From Pseudobythopirellula maris (GTDB lineage Bacteria; Planctomycetota; Planctomycetia; Pirellulales; Lacipirellulaceae), in the NCBI RefSeq assembly GCF_007859945.1, contig NZ_SJPQ01000004.1:532427-596426 (forward strand): a DNA stretch of 64,000 nucleotides. Reading direction: 5' to 3'. The notes under the pieces are model-generated. The model did no database searches. It saw nothing but the letters and a program-made list of their open reading frames with translations, and was not told the DNA's origin. Positions 36,766 to 45,644 of this stretch are shown one piece after another; positions within the stretch are counted from its first letter, which is position 1; each line of letters starts with the position of its first letter. Made by a program: the position numbers and the translations under genes.

Positions 36766-38082
36766 TCAGATCACCCGCGAGGGGTCTTCGAACATCCCCC
36801 CCGCCGGGTAGCGGCGGGTGCGGTCTTCGCTCGCCTGACGCATGACGTCGCGGATCGCGGAGCTGAAGCAACGGACCGCCACGGCGTGGTCTTTCATTTT
36901 CATGGCCGACTCACCGGCCCGGCGCTGCTCGTCGAAGACCTTCCAGTCGCCGATGAGGTCGGCCACCGGGCTGGGGGCCTCGTTGTGCTTGAGCCGCTCG
37001 AGTTCCGTGGCGGCGTCTTGCAACGCCTCGGCGGCTGGGGCCGCCTTGCCGCACTCGTGCGTGCGGTACGGCCCTTTGCCGTAAGGGCCTCCCTTGAGGG
37101 GCTCTTCCGTGGGGCGTTCGCCCGATGGCCGGCCGAGCCAGGCGGTGAGCATGGCGCTCAAGGCGACCGAGGCCATCACCGCCATGCCGGAGCCGTCTCC
37201 CCAGCTCAGGTACAGCCCGAAGCCCGCGACGCAGGCGGCCGCCACCGCGCAGGTGGCGACCCATTGCCTAGGCGTGAGCTTGCCGTCGCTGTTGGGGTTG
37301 TGCTTGTGGATCGGCACGCCCGAGACGCGTGCGACGATGACCGAGATGTTGTCGGGCCCGCCGCGCAGGTTGGCGAGGTCCACCAAGGTTTGAGTCGCCT
37401 CGTCGGGCGCCATCGCGCCGACGATCGCGCCGATCTCGTGGTCGCTCACCACGCCGCTGAGGCCGTCGCTGCAGAGCAGGAACTCGTCGTCGTCGCGGAG
37501 CTCGAAGGGGCCCTCCAGGTCGATGTTGACCGTTTCCTGAGGGCCGAGCGAGCGGGTGATGATGTTCTTCGGCACGCCGCTGGGGATTTGGTCTTCGCGC
37601 AGGTTGTTCTGGGCGGCCATCTCCCAAACCAAGCTGTGGTCGAAGGTGAGCTGCTCGAGCACCCCGCTGCGCAGGCGGTAAACGCGGCTGTCGCCCACGT
37701 GCGCCACGAGCGCCTTGTTGCCGAGCACCGCCAGGCAACTGCACGTGGTGCCCATGCCCTGCATCTCGGGGTTCTTCTGCCCCTTGGTGTGGATCTTGTG
37801 ATTCGCGTTGCGCACGGCCTGTCGCAACGCGGCCGGCGGGATGAGATCGGTCAGCTTCAGAAAGGTCACCGGCACCGATTCGGCGGCCATCTTGCTCGCC
37901 TCTTCGCCGGCGGCGTGGGCGCCCATGCCGTCGGCGACCACATAGAAGCAGTCGCCCTCGTGCAACCCGCTCTCGCGTTTGGGATAAACCGCGATCGCGT
38001 CCTGGTTGTTCGCACGACGCATCCCCACGTCAGACCGGAAAGCGTGCTCGATCCTGAACCGTGTTTCCGGGGTGTCGGACAT
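36766..38082 (-). CDS. PP2C-family protein phosphatase with C-terminal membrane segments
   Basis: The 438-residue protein has a PPM/PP2C catalytic domain (about residues 8-255). Metal and substrate motifs are visible: RRANNQDA near 22, ADGMGAHAAGEEAS near 50, GMGTTCSCL near 110, HVGDSRVYRL near 128, LCSDGLSGV near 202 and RGGPDNISVI near 240. Two hydrophobic segments (about 279-295 and 302-318) and a helical C-terminal part follow. Such enzymes remove phosphate from Ser/Thr residues placed by Hanks-type kinases; none is encoded here. The membrane tail suggests action near the inner membrane. Confidence 0.92.
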   Translation of the reverse strand: MSDTPETRFRIEHAFRSDVGMRRANNQDAIAVYPKRESGLHEGDCFYVVADGMGAHAAGEEASKMAAESVPVTFLKLTDLIPPAALRQAVRNANHKIHTKGQKNPEMQGMGTTCSCLAVLGNKALVAHVGDSRVYRLRSGVLEQLTFDHSLVWEMAAQNNLREDQIPSGVPKNIITRSLGPQETVNIDLEGPFELRDDDEFLLCSDGLSGVVSDHEIGAIVGAMAPDEATQTLVDLANLRGGPDNISVIVARVSGVPIHKHNPNSDGKLTPRQWVATCAVAAACVAGFGLYLSWGDGSGMAVMASVALSAMLTAWLGRPSGERPTEEPLKGGPYGKGPYRTHECGKAAPAAEALQDAATELERLKHNEAPSPVADLIGDWKVFDEQRRAGESAMKMKDHAVAVRCFSSAIRDVMRQASEDRTRRYPAGGMFEDPSRVI

Positions 38083-38346
38083 GCAAGCGGATGGCGAGTG
38101 GGCGGGAGGGCCGCAGGAGTAAAGGCGTTCGAGCGGCCGGTCTCTCTATGCTATCTAACAAGCCAAGCGAGCGACAGCGTTTCTGGCCCCTTTGCCCGTG
38201 ACAACCACCGCCCAGGGCTGTTTTCTTAGCTAGCGGCGGGCTTTTGGCTTTGCCCTGGCCGCTCGAGGCGTGGCTCGATATGCTTCTCCGCCCGCTGTAC
38301 GCGCCTCCGACTGGCGCTGTTTCGATTCTCGCTGCGTTGCTCGCCC

Positions 38347-39009
38347 ATGGCAGGAAACACCCGATCCGACCGCACGCCCCCCCAGCGATGGCCGCGCTGG
38401 GGCGTGGTCGCTTTGCTAGCGATCGCCATGCTGGCTTCGACTGGCTGCGTTCGGCGGCGGCTGACGGTCCGCACCAACCCGCCCGGCGCCGTGGTCTATG
38501 TCGACAACCAGCGGATCGGCACAACACCCTGCTCGGTCGACTTTGTGTACTACGGCACGCGTGAGATCCGCATGACCAAGGCGGGCTACGAAACGCTCAC
38601 CGTCAATCAGCCGATCCCGGCGCCGTGGTACCAAACGCCGGGGGTCGATTTCGTCGCGGAGAACCTGGCGCCGAAAACGATCCGCGACGACCGCAACGTC
38701 GCCTTCAACATGGCCCCCGCCCGCATGGCCCCGGCGACCGAGATCATCGGCCGCGGCGAGCAGTTGCGTCAGCAGTACACGCCGCAGGCGATCGCCCCGG
38801 CCGGGGCGCTGATGCCGCTGGTCGGCTCGCCGCCGCCAGCGACGAACCCCTTTCCCGCACCGGCGCCGGCGCCGGTCGGCACGCAGCCTTACACGCGTCA
38901 GTTCGCGGCGCCGCAGCCCACGGGGCTGAGCGACCCGTTCTCACCGACGGCGCCCTCGAACCTGCCGGCGACGCCCGCGCCGCAGGCCCCGCAAGACTTC
39001 CGTTACTGA
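38347..39009 (+). CDS. PEGA-domain lipoprotein
   Basis: The 220-residue protein has a basic N-terminus, a hydrophobic stretch and the lipobox LASTGC (Cys34), so it is probably lipid-anchored. Residues about 38-80 form a PEGA repeat (LTVRTNPPGAVVYVDNQRIG ... IRMTKAGYE), a small surface domain found in envelope proteins. The rest is Pro/Ala-rich and likely disordered. It is divergent from the phosphatase gene. The function beyond envelope attachment is unknown. Confidence 0.85.
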   Translation: MAGNTRSDRTPPQRWPRWGVVALLAIAMLASTGCVRRRLTVRTNPPGAVVYVDNQRIGTTPCSVDFVYYGTREIRMTKAGYETLTVNQPIPAPWYQTPGVDFVAENLAPKTIRDDRNVAFNMAPARMAPATEIIGRGEQLRQQYTPQAIAPAGALMPLVGSPPPATNPFPAPAPAPVGTQPYTRQFAAPQPTGLSDPFSPTAPSNLPATPAPQAPQDFRY

Positions 39010-39032
39010 TCGGTTCACAGCGGCGGCGCATC

Positions 39033-39217
39033 CTGTCGGGATCGCCCTCCGTGGCGATCCGGCCCCGGCGGGCGGCTTGGACCCGACTTGGGTATTGCTG
39101 AGGAGAAAATCGGGTCGCGTGTACTGATCGCGTGTGCCCGGCGCAGGAACGCCACCGAGGGCGTTCCCTACAGCTACTGACTGTTCACAACGGCAACGCC
39201 CCCCTGTAGGGATCGCC
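39033..39217. repeat. Family A repeat copy 3, degenerate, plus half copy
   Basis: A left arm (39033-39060) has GATCGCC in place of GAACGCC; a right arm (39146-39173) matches the family A consensus. They are separated by about 85 bp, including an AGGAGAAAATCGGGTCGC segment. An extra half arm CTGTAGGGATCGCC sits at 39204-39217 and touches the end of the mlaD-like gene. Confidence 0.75.
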
Positions 39218-40339
39218 TCATTTGAGCCCCGGCCCCTGGTTCAGCGCTCCGCCGACGATGCGTCCCGGCTCGCGGGCGATCTTGTCCATGAACACCCGCG
39301 CGTCGTACACCACCGGTCGCAGGTCCTTGATCGTGTCGTTCAGTCGGGCGAGCACGGTGTTGGCGTTCGTGATGAGCACGGCCATGTTGTCGTAGAGCGC
39401 CGGGTCGTTCACGAGCCTGTAGATGGTCCCCTCGCCGCGGTTGAGCGCCTGGGCAAAGCGGGCCGTGTCGGCCAGGGTGAGGTCGAGGTTCTCGATCGCC
39501 GAGATCAGCAGCCGCGACAGCTCGGGGCCGCGCTCGCCGAGCGGCGCCGTGAGGCCCTCGAGGTTCGAGAGGTTGCGGCCGGCGCTGTCGATCACGGTGT
39601 CGAACGACTGGAGCGTCTCGCGGGCGTCGGTCAGGAAGGCGGGCACGTCGCTGAGCCCCTTCTTCAAGTCGGCCCGCATGACCGGATCGGCCAGCAGGTC
39701 GTTCGCGTAGGCGAGCGTCTCGGACATCTGCTCCATGGTCTGCGAGAACTGGATCATCGCCTCGTTGGCTTGGGTCAGCATCCCGCTGATCCGCTGCTGG
39801 TCGATGTCTTCGCCGAGCGCCACGTTGATCCGATTGGTGAGCTCGGCCACGCCGTTGGCCGCTTCGCCGATCGATCCGATCGCCGGCCCGAATTCGACCT
39901 GCAGGCTGGTGAGGGCCTCGATCGGGTCGGGCAACGCCGCGCCGGCCACCAGGGCGTTCGGCTCGATCCGTCTCCGGGCCGGGGTCGGGTCGCCGGCGTA
40001 GCTGAAATTGATCACCGCGTCGCCGAACAGGCTGGAGGGCTGGATGCGGCAGGCGTCGGTGTTGTAGATCAGCGCGTCTTCCTCGATGTTGGCGGTGATC
40101 ACCACCCCGCCGGTGGGCAAGATCTCCGTGCCGACCACACGGCCTACCAGCACGCCGTCCTTGCGCACGGGGGTGTTCTGGCCGACGCCCGGCGCGCGGT
40201 CGACCCGGATCCGCAGCGGGAAGGTCGCCTGGCCGAAGCTGATCGGCAAACTCGAGTTGAGCGACACCAGCAGCGCCGCGATCAACATCGTGGCGAGCGC
40301 CACCACGCCCACTCGGAATTGTTGCTGTCGGTCGCTCAT
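39218..40339 (-). CDS. mlaD: MlaD-like MCE-domain lipid-transport protein
   Basis: The 373-residue protein has an N-terminal membrane anchor (about residues 8-28) and an MCE domain (about 38-115, with FPLRIRVDRAPGVGQNTPVRKDGVLVG split across strands). A long helical C-terminal region follows, probably a coiled-coil needle as in Mce/PqiB-like proteins and much longer than E. coli MlaD. Such proteins bind and shuttle phospholipids between membranes. It is the last of three minus-strand genes (mlaE, mlaF, mlaD). It follows mlaF after 72 bp that contain a palindrome. Confidence 0.86.
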   Translation of the reverse strand: MSDRQQQFRVGVVALATMLIAALLVSLNSSLPISFGQATFPLRIRVDRAPGVGQNTPVRKDGVLVGRVVGTEILPTGGVVITANIEEDALIYNTDACRIQPSSLFGDAVINFSYAGDPTPARRRIEPNALVAGAALPDPIEALTSLQVEFGPAIGSIGEAANGVAELTNRINVALGEDIDQQRISGMLTQANEAMIQFSQTMEQMSETLAYANDLLADPVMRADLKKGLSDVPAFLTDARETLQSFDTVIDSAGRNLSNLEGLTAPLGERGPELSRLLISAIENLDLTLADTARFAQALNRGEGTIYRLVNDPALYDNMAVLITNANTVLARLNDTIKDLRPVVYDARVFMDKIAREPGRIVGGALNQGPGLK

Positions 40340-40380
40340 AGATAGCCGTTAGCGGTTAGTCGTTAGCGGTTAGTAAGCAG

Positions 40381-40401
40381 CCGACGGCCTACGGCCGTCG
40401 G
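40381..40401. repeat. Perfect 9-bp-stem palindrome between mlaF and mlaD
   Basis: CCGACGGCC and GGCCGTCGG are separated by TAC. Just beside it (40341-40378) the phrase CGTTAGCGGTTAG appears twice. The site lies in the mlaF-mlaD gap and could form an mRNA hairpin between the two coding regions. Confidence 0.75.
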
Positions 40402-40411
40402 GATAGCACGG

Positions 40412-41263
40412 TTAGGCGTTCGCCTCGGCGCGCATCTCGTCGAGACGCTCGCCCGCTTCGCCGCGGACGAACTGCGACACGCGCGGGTCGTCGGACGCCT
40501 CGATCTCGTCGGGGGTCCCCTCGAAGATCACCTGCGGCTCGCCCGGCTCGAGCCGGGTGTGCGGGTACAGCATCACGATGCGGTCGGCCAGCTTCAGCAC
40601 GCTGCGCATGTCGTGCGTGACGATCACGCTCGTGACCGCGGCGCCTTGCTGGCGGGACGATTCGCAGGTGCGCGTGATCAGCTCGTTGATCACGTCGCTC
40701 ATGATCGGGTCGAGGCCCGTGGTCGGTTCGTCGTAGAGCAACAGCTCGGGCTCGACGATCAGCGCCCGGGCCAGGCCGACCCGCTTGCGCATGCCGCCCG
40801 ACAGCTCGGCCGGACGCTTGGCCATGACCGACGGCGGGAGCCCCACCGCCGAGAGCCGCTCGATCGCCTGCTGGTAAGCCGTTTCGCGGTTCGCCCGGCC
40901 GTGCTCCACGAGCGGGAAAGCCACGTTGTCGGCCACCGTGAGGCTGTCGAACAGCGCGGCGTTCTGGAACACGTAGCCCACCCGCGTGCGGAGCTGGCTG
41001 AGCTCCTTCTCGCCCATCTTGTCGAGCCGCTTGCCGCCGAACACCACCCGCCCCTCGGTCGGCGCGATCAGTCCGATCAGTGTCTTCATCAGCACCGTCT
41101 TGCCGCAACCGCTCTCGCCGATGATGACCAAAGTCTCGCCGCGTTCGACGTGCAGCGACACGTCTTCCAAGACGGTCTGATCGCCGAACCGCACGGTCAC
41201 GCCGCGGGCCTCGACGAGCGACTCGCCCGCCTCGGCGGGTTTCTTTTCCTGCGCTCCGGCCAT
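40412..41263 (-). CDS. mlaF: ABC transporter ATP-binding protein, MlaF-like
   Basis: The 283-residue protein has the ABC ATPase motifs Walker A IGESGCGKT, the Q-loop VFQNAALFDSLT (the DSLTV form seen in MlaF-type proteins), signature LSGGM, Walker B LLYDEPTTGLDP and the H-loop THD. MlaF powers phospholipid transport with the permease MlaE. Its ATG at 41263 overlaps the stop of mlaE (TGATG), a classic coupling. The longer frame to 42028 only shadows mlaE and is not a real extension. Confidence 0.93.
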   Translation of the reverse strand: MAGAQEKKPAEAGESLVEARGVTVRFGDQTVLEDVSLHVERGETLVIIGESGCGKTVLMKTLIGLIAPTEGRVVFGGKRLDKMGEKELSQLRTRVGYVFQNAALFDSLTVADNVAFPLVEHGRANRETAYQQAIERLSAVGLPPSVMAKRPAELSGGMRKRVGLARALIVEPELLLYDEPTTGLDPIMSDVINELITRTCESSRQQGAAVTSVIVTHDMRSVLKLADRIVMLYPHTRLEPGEPQVIFEGTPDEIEASDDPRVSQFVRGEAGERLDEMRAEANA

Positions 41264-42114
41264 CAGTTGATCTCGTCGGGCCAGAGGAAGAAGTAAACGT
41301 TGTCGAGGAACACGCTCAGCAGCAAGTCGAGCGCCAGGATCACGACGAACGACGTGACAAACGCGCTGGTCGAAGCGCGTCCCACCCCCTCGGCCCCCGG
41401 CGCGCAATTGAACCCGCGGTAGCAGCTGATGATCGCGATGGCGGCGCCGAAGAACACGCTCTTGAAGACGCCGTAGAACAGGTCCCAGGGGCTCGTGCCG
41501 TCTTGCGAGTTGTGGAAGTAGAAGTACGGGTCGACCTGGAACACGTAGATGCAATAGAACGCCCCGCCCACCACGCCCATGAACATCGCCATGATCGTGA
41601 GCGAGGGGATCATCAGCAGGCACGCCAGGAACCGCGGCGCCACGAGGTGGCGGATCGGGTTGGCGCCCATGCTCGAGAGGGCGTCGATCTGCTCGGTCAC
41701 ACGCATCGTGCCGAGCTCCGCGGCGATCGAGCTGCCCACGCGGCCTGCGAGCATCGTCGCCGCCAGCACGGGGCCCAGCTCGCGGAACATCGACAGGTTG
41801 ATCATCACCCCCAGCCGCGTCTCCATGCCGAAACGCGAGAACTGGAAGTACGCCTGCACCGCCAGCACCATGCCGATGAACGTGCCGGTGAGCGCCACCA
41901 CCGGCAGGCTCCGCACACCGACCTGGTAGAAGCTGTCGACGATCAGGGCGCGGCTCGGCAGCCGGGTGAGCAGCCACGAGACCGTCCTCCCGGCGAAGAT
42001 CGTGATGTCGCCCACGCCCTCGATCCACAGGATCAGCAGCGCCCCGAGATCGACGATCGCGTCGGCGGCGGCCGACAGCAACCCGCCGCGGCGCGTCGGT
42101 TGATTCGCATCCAT
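41263..42114 (-). CDS. mlaE: MlaE-family lipid-transport permease
   Basis: The 283-residue polytopic protein matches the MlaE/YrbE permease family. It has ALTGTFIGMVLAVQAY, LGPVLAATMLAGRVGSSIAAELGTM and ALSSMGANPIRHLVAPRFLA, and several membrane helices to the C-terminus. With MlaF and MlaD it forms an inner-membrane complex for phospholipid exchange with the outer membrane; planctomycetes carry an outer membrane, so this is consistent. It is the first gene of the three-gene operon. Confidence 0.93.
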   Translation of the reverse strand: MDANQPTRRGGLLSAAADAIVDLGALLILWIEGVGDITIFAGRTVSWLLTRLPSRALIVDSFYQVGVRSLPVVALTGTFIGMVLAVQAYFQFSRFGMETRLGVMINLSMFRELGPVLAATMLAGRVGSSIAAELGTMRVTEQIDALSSMGANPIRHLVAPRFLACLLMIPSLTIMAMFMGVVGGAFYCIYVFQVDPYFYFHNSQDGTSPWDLFYGVFKSVFFGAAIAIISCYRGFNCAPGAEGVGRASTSAFVTSFVVILALDLLLSVFLDNVYFFLWPDEIN

Positions 42115-42476
42115 GCTGGCGCCGGTGTGGGAGGGGCTAGGGTCGCGTGTGCAAGCGTCGGCCGCCGCGCCACGCGCGCACCGGCCCTACTCTGTCGACT
42201 AGATCGACTTTACCGGTCGCGTGGGTTGAGGAGAATCTGGGCCGAGATCGCCCTCGGGGGCAGGGGCCGCAGCAAGGGGCATCGGGGCGAAGGGGCGGGC
42301 CGACCCGAGCACGTGATCGCACGTATTTCGGTGGAATAAATACGCCGAATCGTGCGATCCCCTACCCAGCGCGTCGCGACGGCGCCCCTGGCGCTGCGTT
42401 TTCTGGCGGACGCTTGTGCGGCCGGCTAAGTTGGGGCTTTCTTTACCGCCATTTTTTTGTCCGCCGGAGTCGATCG
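42115..42476. other. Intergenic region with an inverted repeat
   Basis: The 362-bp gap between the divergent mlaE and DUF1559 genes holds GATCGCACG (42315-42323) and CGTGCGATC (42351-42359), with inner TTCGG/CCGAA pairing. The A+T-rich centre AATAAATA stands out. It may be an operator or an RNA hairpin in the leader of the DUF1559 gene. Confidence 0.5.
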
Positions 42477-44834
42477 ATGCTACGCGCCCCGAGCGGATTC
42501 TCTCGCACCGACCTCCTCGGCGCCGTGCTGGCCGCGCTGCTGCTCGGCTCGCTCTTGCTGCCCGCGCTGGCCGCCACCAGCGGCAACGCGGACCGCACCT
42601 TCTGCCTCCAGCAGATGAGGACGCTGGGGCTCGCGATGTTCAGGCACCACGACGCTTTTTTGGCGCTCCCGCTCGCCTCCAGCCAGCCGTTCGACCACGC
42701 GCCCGGCTCCGCCGACCCCAAGCGGGGTGCGGGCTACAGCTGGCTCGCCAAGATGATGCCGTTCATCGAGGAGAACGTGTTCTACGACCGGCTGTCGAGG
42801 GCGAGCGACCGGTTCCAGAAGGCGCCGTTCGACGCGGACCTCTTGCTAACGCCCCCTTACGATGAGACGCGTCCTTACGAAGTCGAGTTCTCCCGCCTAG
42901 TCTGCCCGGCGTACGGCGGTGAGTCGCGCGTCGCGGGCGAGCACGACTACGCCGGCCTCGCGGGGCTCCCCCCGGCCGTCTCCAGCTACCACGCCTTCGC
43001 CGGGAGCCACCTCTACCGGACGGAGGACGGCGTGCTGCTGGACGACCCCGAACAAGAGCTCGTGGGCGGGGCTCATTCGGGCAACGGGTTGATCGCCTTC
43101 CCCGGTCTCGTGGGCGGCCGCGTGAACAAACGGGGTCGGAGCTACGCCGCGGTCACGGACGGCAGACGCCACACGCTGGTGTTTGCCGAAACGATCGAGC
43201 CGGCCTACTCCGCCTTGATCGACGGGCAAGCCGCTTGGATGGTGGCGTCGTGGCCCGCCGCCGAGCCGCCCACCCTCCAGCCCCGCGAGGGGGGAGAGAA
43301 ACAACTGACCTGGGCCGACCCGGGGGCGGGCGCCCGGCTCACCTCGCTCCGCGACCGGTCGTTCGACGCGGCCGCCGACCCCTACCTCAAGGCGTCGTAC
43401 TGGAAGGGCGCTCACGACCGTCGCTGGGGACCCAGCAGCAACCACCCCGGCGTGGTCGGGCACGCCTTCGCCGACGGCAGCGTCCGCACGGTCTCGACCG
43501 ACGTCGACCCCAACCTGTACGTCCGCCTGGTCACGCCGTCGGGCAGCGACGACGGCAGGCAGGGAGACCTCGGCCTCCCCTCCGCCGACCGCCCACGCTC
43601 TGCGCGGCCGATCCCCGCCGTCCAGCTATCCAAGCTCCCCTGGTCTCCGATCGAGTGGTCGCCGCTGTACATCGGCGACCTCGAGCTCCGCTTCCCACAA
43701 GACTTGTCGCTCGAGCGGTTCCGGCCCGACAAACTGGACCGCAACATCGCTCACTACGGCGGCGATTCCCGCGTCTTCTCCCGTGTGGACTACCTGCGCA
43801 ACGAGTCGGCGTTCCTGTTGGTCGTCGCAGAAAAGTACGCCGAGATGGCGAGCAGCGCAATTTACGGCCAGCTGAGCAAGGCGCTCCAGAGCCCCGGCGA
43901 GAAGGCGCTCGACAGCTCGCCCAAGAGGGTCTTGTGGAGCAAGGAGGCCGAGTGGGACGGCGGCTCGGCGCGGTTCGAGTTCGAGCTGGTCGACGCGGAC
44001 GGCGCCACGCCGCCACGCCTGCTGATCCGGCTGGTCGCCGACGCGGTGCCCGCCGGCGGAGGCGGCCCGCGTGCCAAGCTCACACCGGAGGGAACGACCT
44101 ACTTCGCAGTCGACGCCGCCCCGCGCAGCGTGGTCCCGAGAGCCATAAGGGGGTACCGAATCACACCGTTCGGCGAGCACGAGTTCGTTTGCACTCCCGG
44201 CGACGATGGCAGCCTCGCCGTCGCGGTGCTCGCCCCGCCGGGATCGCTCCATGCCGATTGGCGGCTCGTCGTCCGCGCGCCCGCGGGCACCAAGCTCACC
44301 AAAGGCTCCTACAAAGACGCGGTCGGCTACGGGACCCCCGCGGCGCAGTCGCACGACGGCCGGTCGAGCATGAGGTTCTCCGCCGACATGCGGGTCGTCG
44401 AGGAGAGCACCGGCTGGTTCGACGTCCACGAGATCGCCTACTCGCCCGACGGGCGGGGGGTCGAGCGGTTGTCGCTCGACTTCGTGTCGATTGAGCCCGG
44501 CGACCGGCGCACCTTCGGCCGCCTCCGCTTGGGCGCAACGATCGACCCCGTCCCCACGGAGGACGAGATCCACAAGGCGATGCTCGGCGAAGTGGAGTGG
44601 ACGCGCTACAAGGCGGGCTACCGTAAAAAAACAAGCAACGCGTTCGATAAGGAGCTCACCAGCTACCACGCCAACCACGGCGAGTACCCCGCCGACCTGG
44701 GCGAGCTGAGACGCGAGATCCCCAGCACACGATTTTTTAAGGTCTCTCCGCGGGATGCCGGCCACAAGGAGCTTTGGTACGATCCCGAGCTGGGGCGGCT
44801 CTACCTCAAGCCGGTCGGGGCCGATGTCCCTTAA
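42477..44834 (+). CDS. Prepilin-like DUF1559 protein with long unknown C-terminal extension
   Basis: The 785-residue protein starts MLRAPSGFSRTDLLGA, a prepilin-like N-terminus with Asp where the conserved Glu usually stands, and a hydrophobic helix (about residues 12-33). Residues about 40-350 follow the DUF1559 pattern (QQMRTLGLAMFRHHDAF, YSWLAKMMPFIEEN, SNHPGVVGHAFADGSVR). DUF1559 proteins are abundant in planctomycetes. Most I recall are near 300-400 residues; here about 400 further residues of unknown fold follow. The end (ELTSYHANHGEYPADLGEL, then KELWYDPELGRLYLKP) is pseudopilin-like. The function is unknown. Confidence 0.75.
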   Translation: MLRAPSGFSRTDLLGAVLAALLLGSLLLPALAATSGNADRTFCLQQMRTLGLAMFRHHDAFLALPLASSQPFDHAPGSADPKRGAGYSWLAKMMPFIEENVFYDRLSRASDRFQKAPFDADLLLTPPYDETRPYEVEFSRLVCPAYGGESRVAGEHDYAGLAGLPPAVSSYHAFAGSHLYRTEDGVLLDDPEQELVGGAHSGNGLIAFPGLVGGRVNKRGRSYAAVTDGRRHTLVFAETIEPAYSALIDGQAAWMVASWPAAEPPTLQPREGGEKQLTWADPGAGARLTSLRDRSFDAAADPYLKASYWKGAHDRRWGPSSNHPGVVGHAFADGSVRTVSTDVDPNLYVRLVTPSGSDDGRQGDLGLPSADRPRSARPIPAVQLSKLPWSPIEWSPLYIGDLELRFPQDLSLERFRPDKLDRNIAHYGGDSRVFSRVDYLRNESAFLLVVAEKYAEMASSAIYGQLSKALQSPGEKALDSSPKRVLWSKEAEWDGGSARFEFELVDADGATPPRLLIRLVADAVPAGGGGPRAKLTPEGTTYFAVDAAPRSVVPRAIRGYRITPFGEHEFVCTPGDDGSLAVAVLAPPGSLHADWRLVVRAPAGTKLTKGSYKDAVGYGTPAAQSHDGRSSMRFSADMRVVEESTGWFDVHEIAYSPDGRGVERLSLDFVSIEPGDRRTFGRLRLGATIDPVPTEDEIHKAMLGEVEWTRYKAGYRKKTSNAFDKELTSYHANHGEYPADLGELRREIPSTRFFKVSPRDAGHKELWYDPELGRLYLKPVGADVP

Positions 44835-44905
44835 AAGCGCCGCTGCAACCCGCCTCCACACCGTTCCACGGGCCCTGCGCCGCGAGCCGCTCCCCTCCCC
44901 CGCCG

Positions 44906-45592
44906 ATGCCCCCCACCTGCCCCAGCCGCGGCTTCTGCCCCACACGCGTCGCCGTGTGGGGGCTTCTCGCCGGGGCCGCCCTGCTGGGTGGGGTGCTCTC
45001 GGCGTCGGCCGCCTCCGACGAAGCCGGCGCCGCGCTGACGCACAACACCGTGCGGCTCGCCCTGGCGTTCTACCTGGCGGCGCTGCTGTTGATGCCGCGG
45101 CTCGGCGCCGCCGGCTGGCGGGCCGAGACGCTCGCCGGCGCCGCCGCGCGGCAGTGCTGGGCGTGGGGCGCCGCGGCGTTCGTCGTCCACCTGGCGATGG
45201 CGTTCCACTTCTACCACCACTGGTCGCACGCTCACGCCGTGGCCCACACCCGCCAGGCGGCCGGCTGGGGCGAGGGGGTGTTCGTCTCCTACGCCTTCAC
45301 GCTGTTGTGGTGCGGCGACGCACTCTGGTGGTACGCCGCCCCCGCCGCCTACGCCGCCCGCCCCGTGGCCCTCGGCCGCACGCTGCACGCCTTCATGCTG
45401 TTCATCGTCGTGAACGGCACGGTGGTGTTCGAAAGCGGAGCGATCCGATGGGTCTCGCTCGTGGCGCTGGCGGTCTTGGCCGTGGCGTGGTTGAAAAGCC
45501 CACGGGTACAGCGGTCTGCTGCTGAGCCTCAAATCATTGCTGTGGGAAGCGTTTCCGACGCCGATACCGTCGTTTCAGCCGAGAGCGGCTAG
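44906..45592 (+). CDS. Small polytopic membrane protein, function unknown; C-terminus encoded by a repeat
   Basis: The 228-residue protein has about six hydrophobic segments (near residues 13-35, 48-65, 80-103, 122-142, 152-172 and 175-192). Trp and His cluster in the third and fourth (HFYHHWSHAHAVAH), which recalls membrane proteins that bind metal or haem, though I cannot name a family. The ATG at 44906 was chosen because the upstream residues are Pro/Arg-rich and overlap the previous gene. The last 18 or so codons lie inside the family B repeat at 45540-45626, so its reading frame has been extended or replaced by the repeat. Confidence 0.65.
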   Translation: MPPTCPSRGFCPTRVAVWGLLAGAALLGGVLSASAASDEAGAALTHNTVRLALAFYLAALLLMPRLGAAGWRAETLAGAAARQCWAWGAAAFVVHLAMAFHFYHHWSHAHAVAHTRQAAGWGEGVFVSYAFTLLWCGDALWWYAAPAAYAARPVALGRTLHAFMLFIVVNGTVVFESGAIRWVSLVALAVLAVAWLKSPRVQRSAAEPQIIAVGSVSDADTVVSAESG

Positions 45593-45626
45593 CAACGCGT
45601 CATCGGCGTCGGAGACGCCTCCCACA
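45540..45626. repeat. Dispersed palindromic repeat, family B copy 3 (overlaps a coding end)
   Basis: A left arm starting CTGTGGGAAGCG and a right arm ATCGGCGTCGGAGACGCCTC match family B copies 1 and 2. The stop codon of the membrane protein gene (45590-45592) lies inside the repeat. Confidence 0.85.
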
Positions 45627-45644
45627 TCAATCGCCATGGGCGCA

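Noticed and set aside
41264..42028. N-terminal extension of mlaF to 538 residues
   Set aside because: It lies over mlaE in another frame. The TGATG overlap at 41261-41265 gives the natural start.
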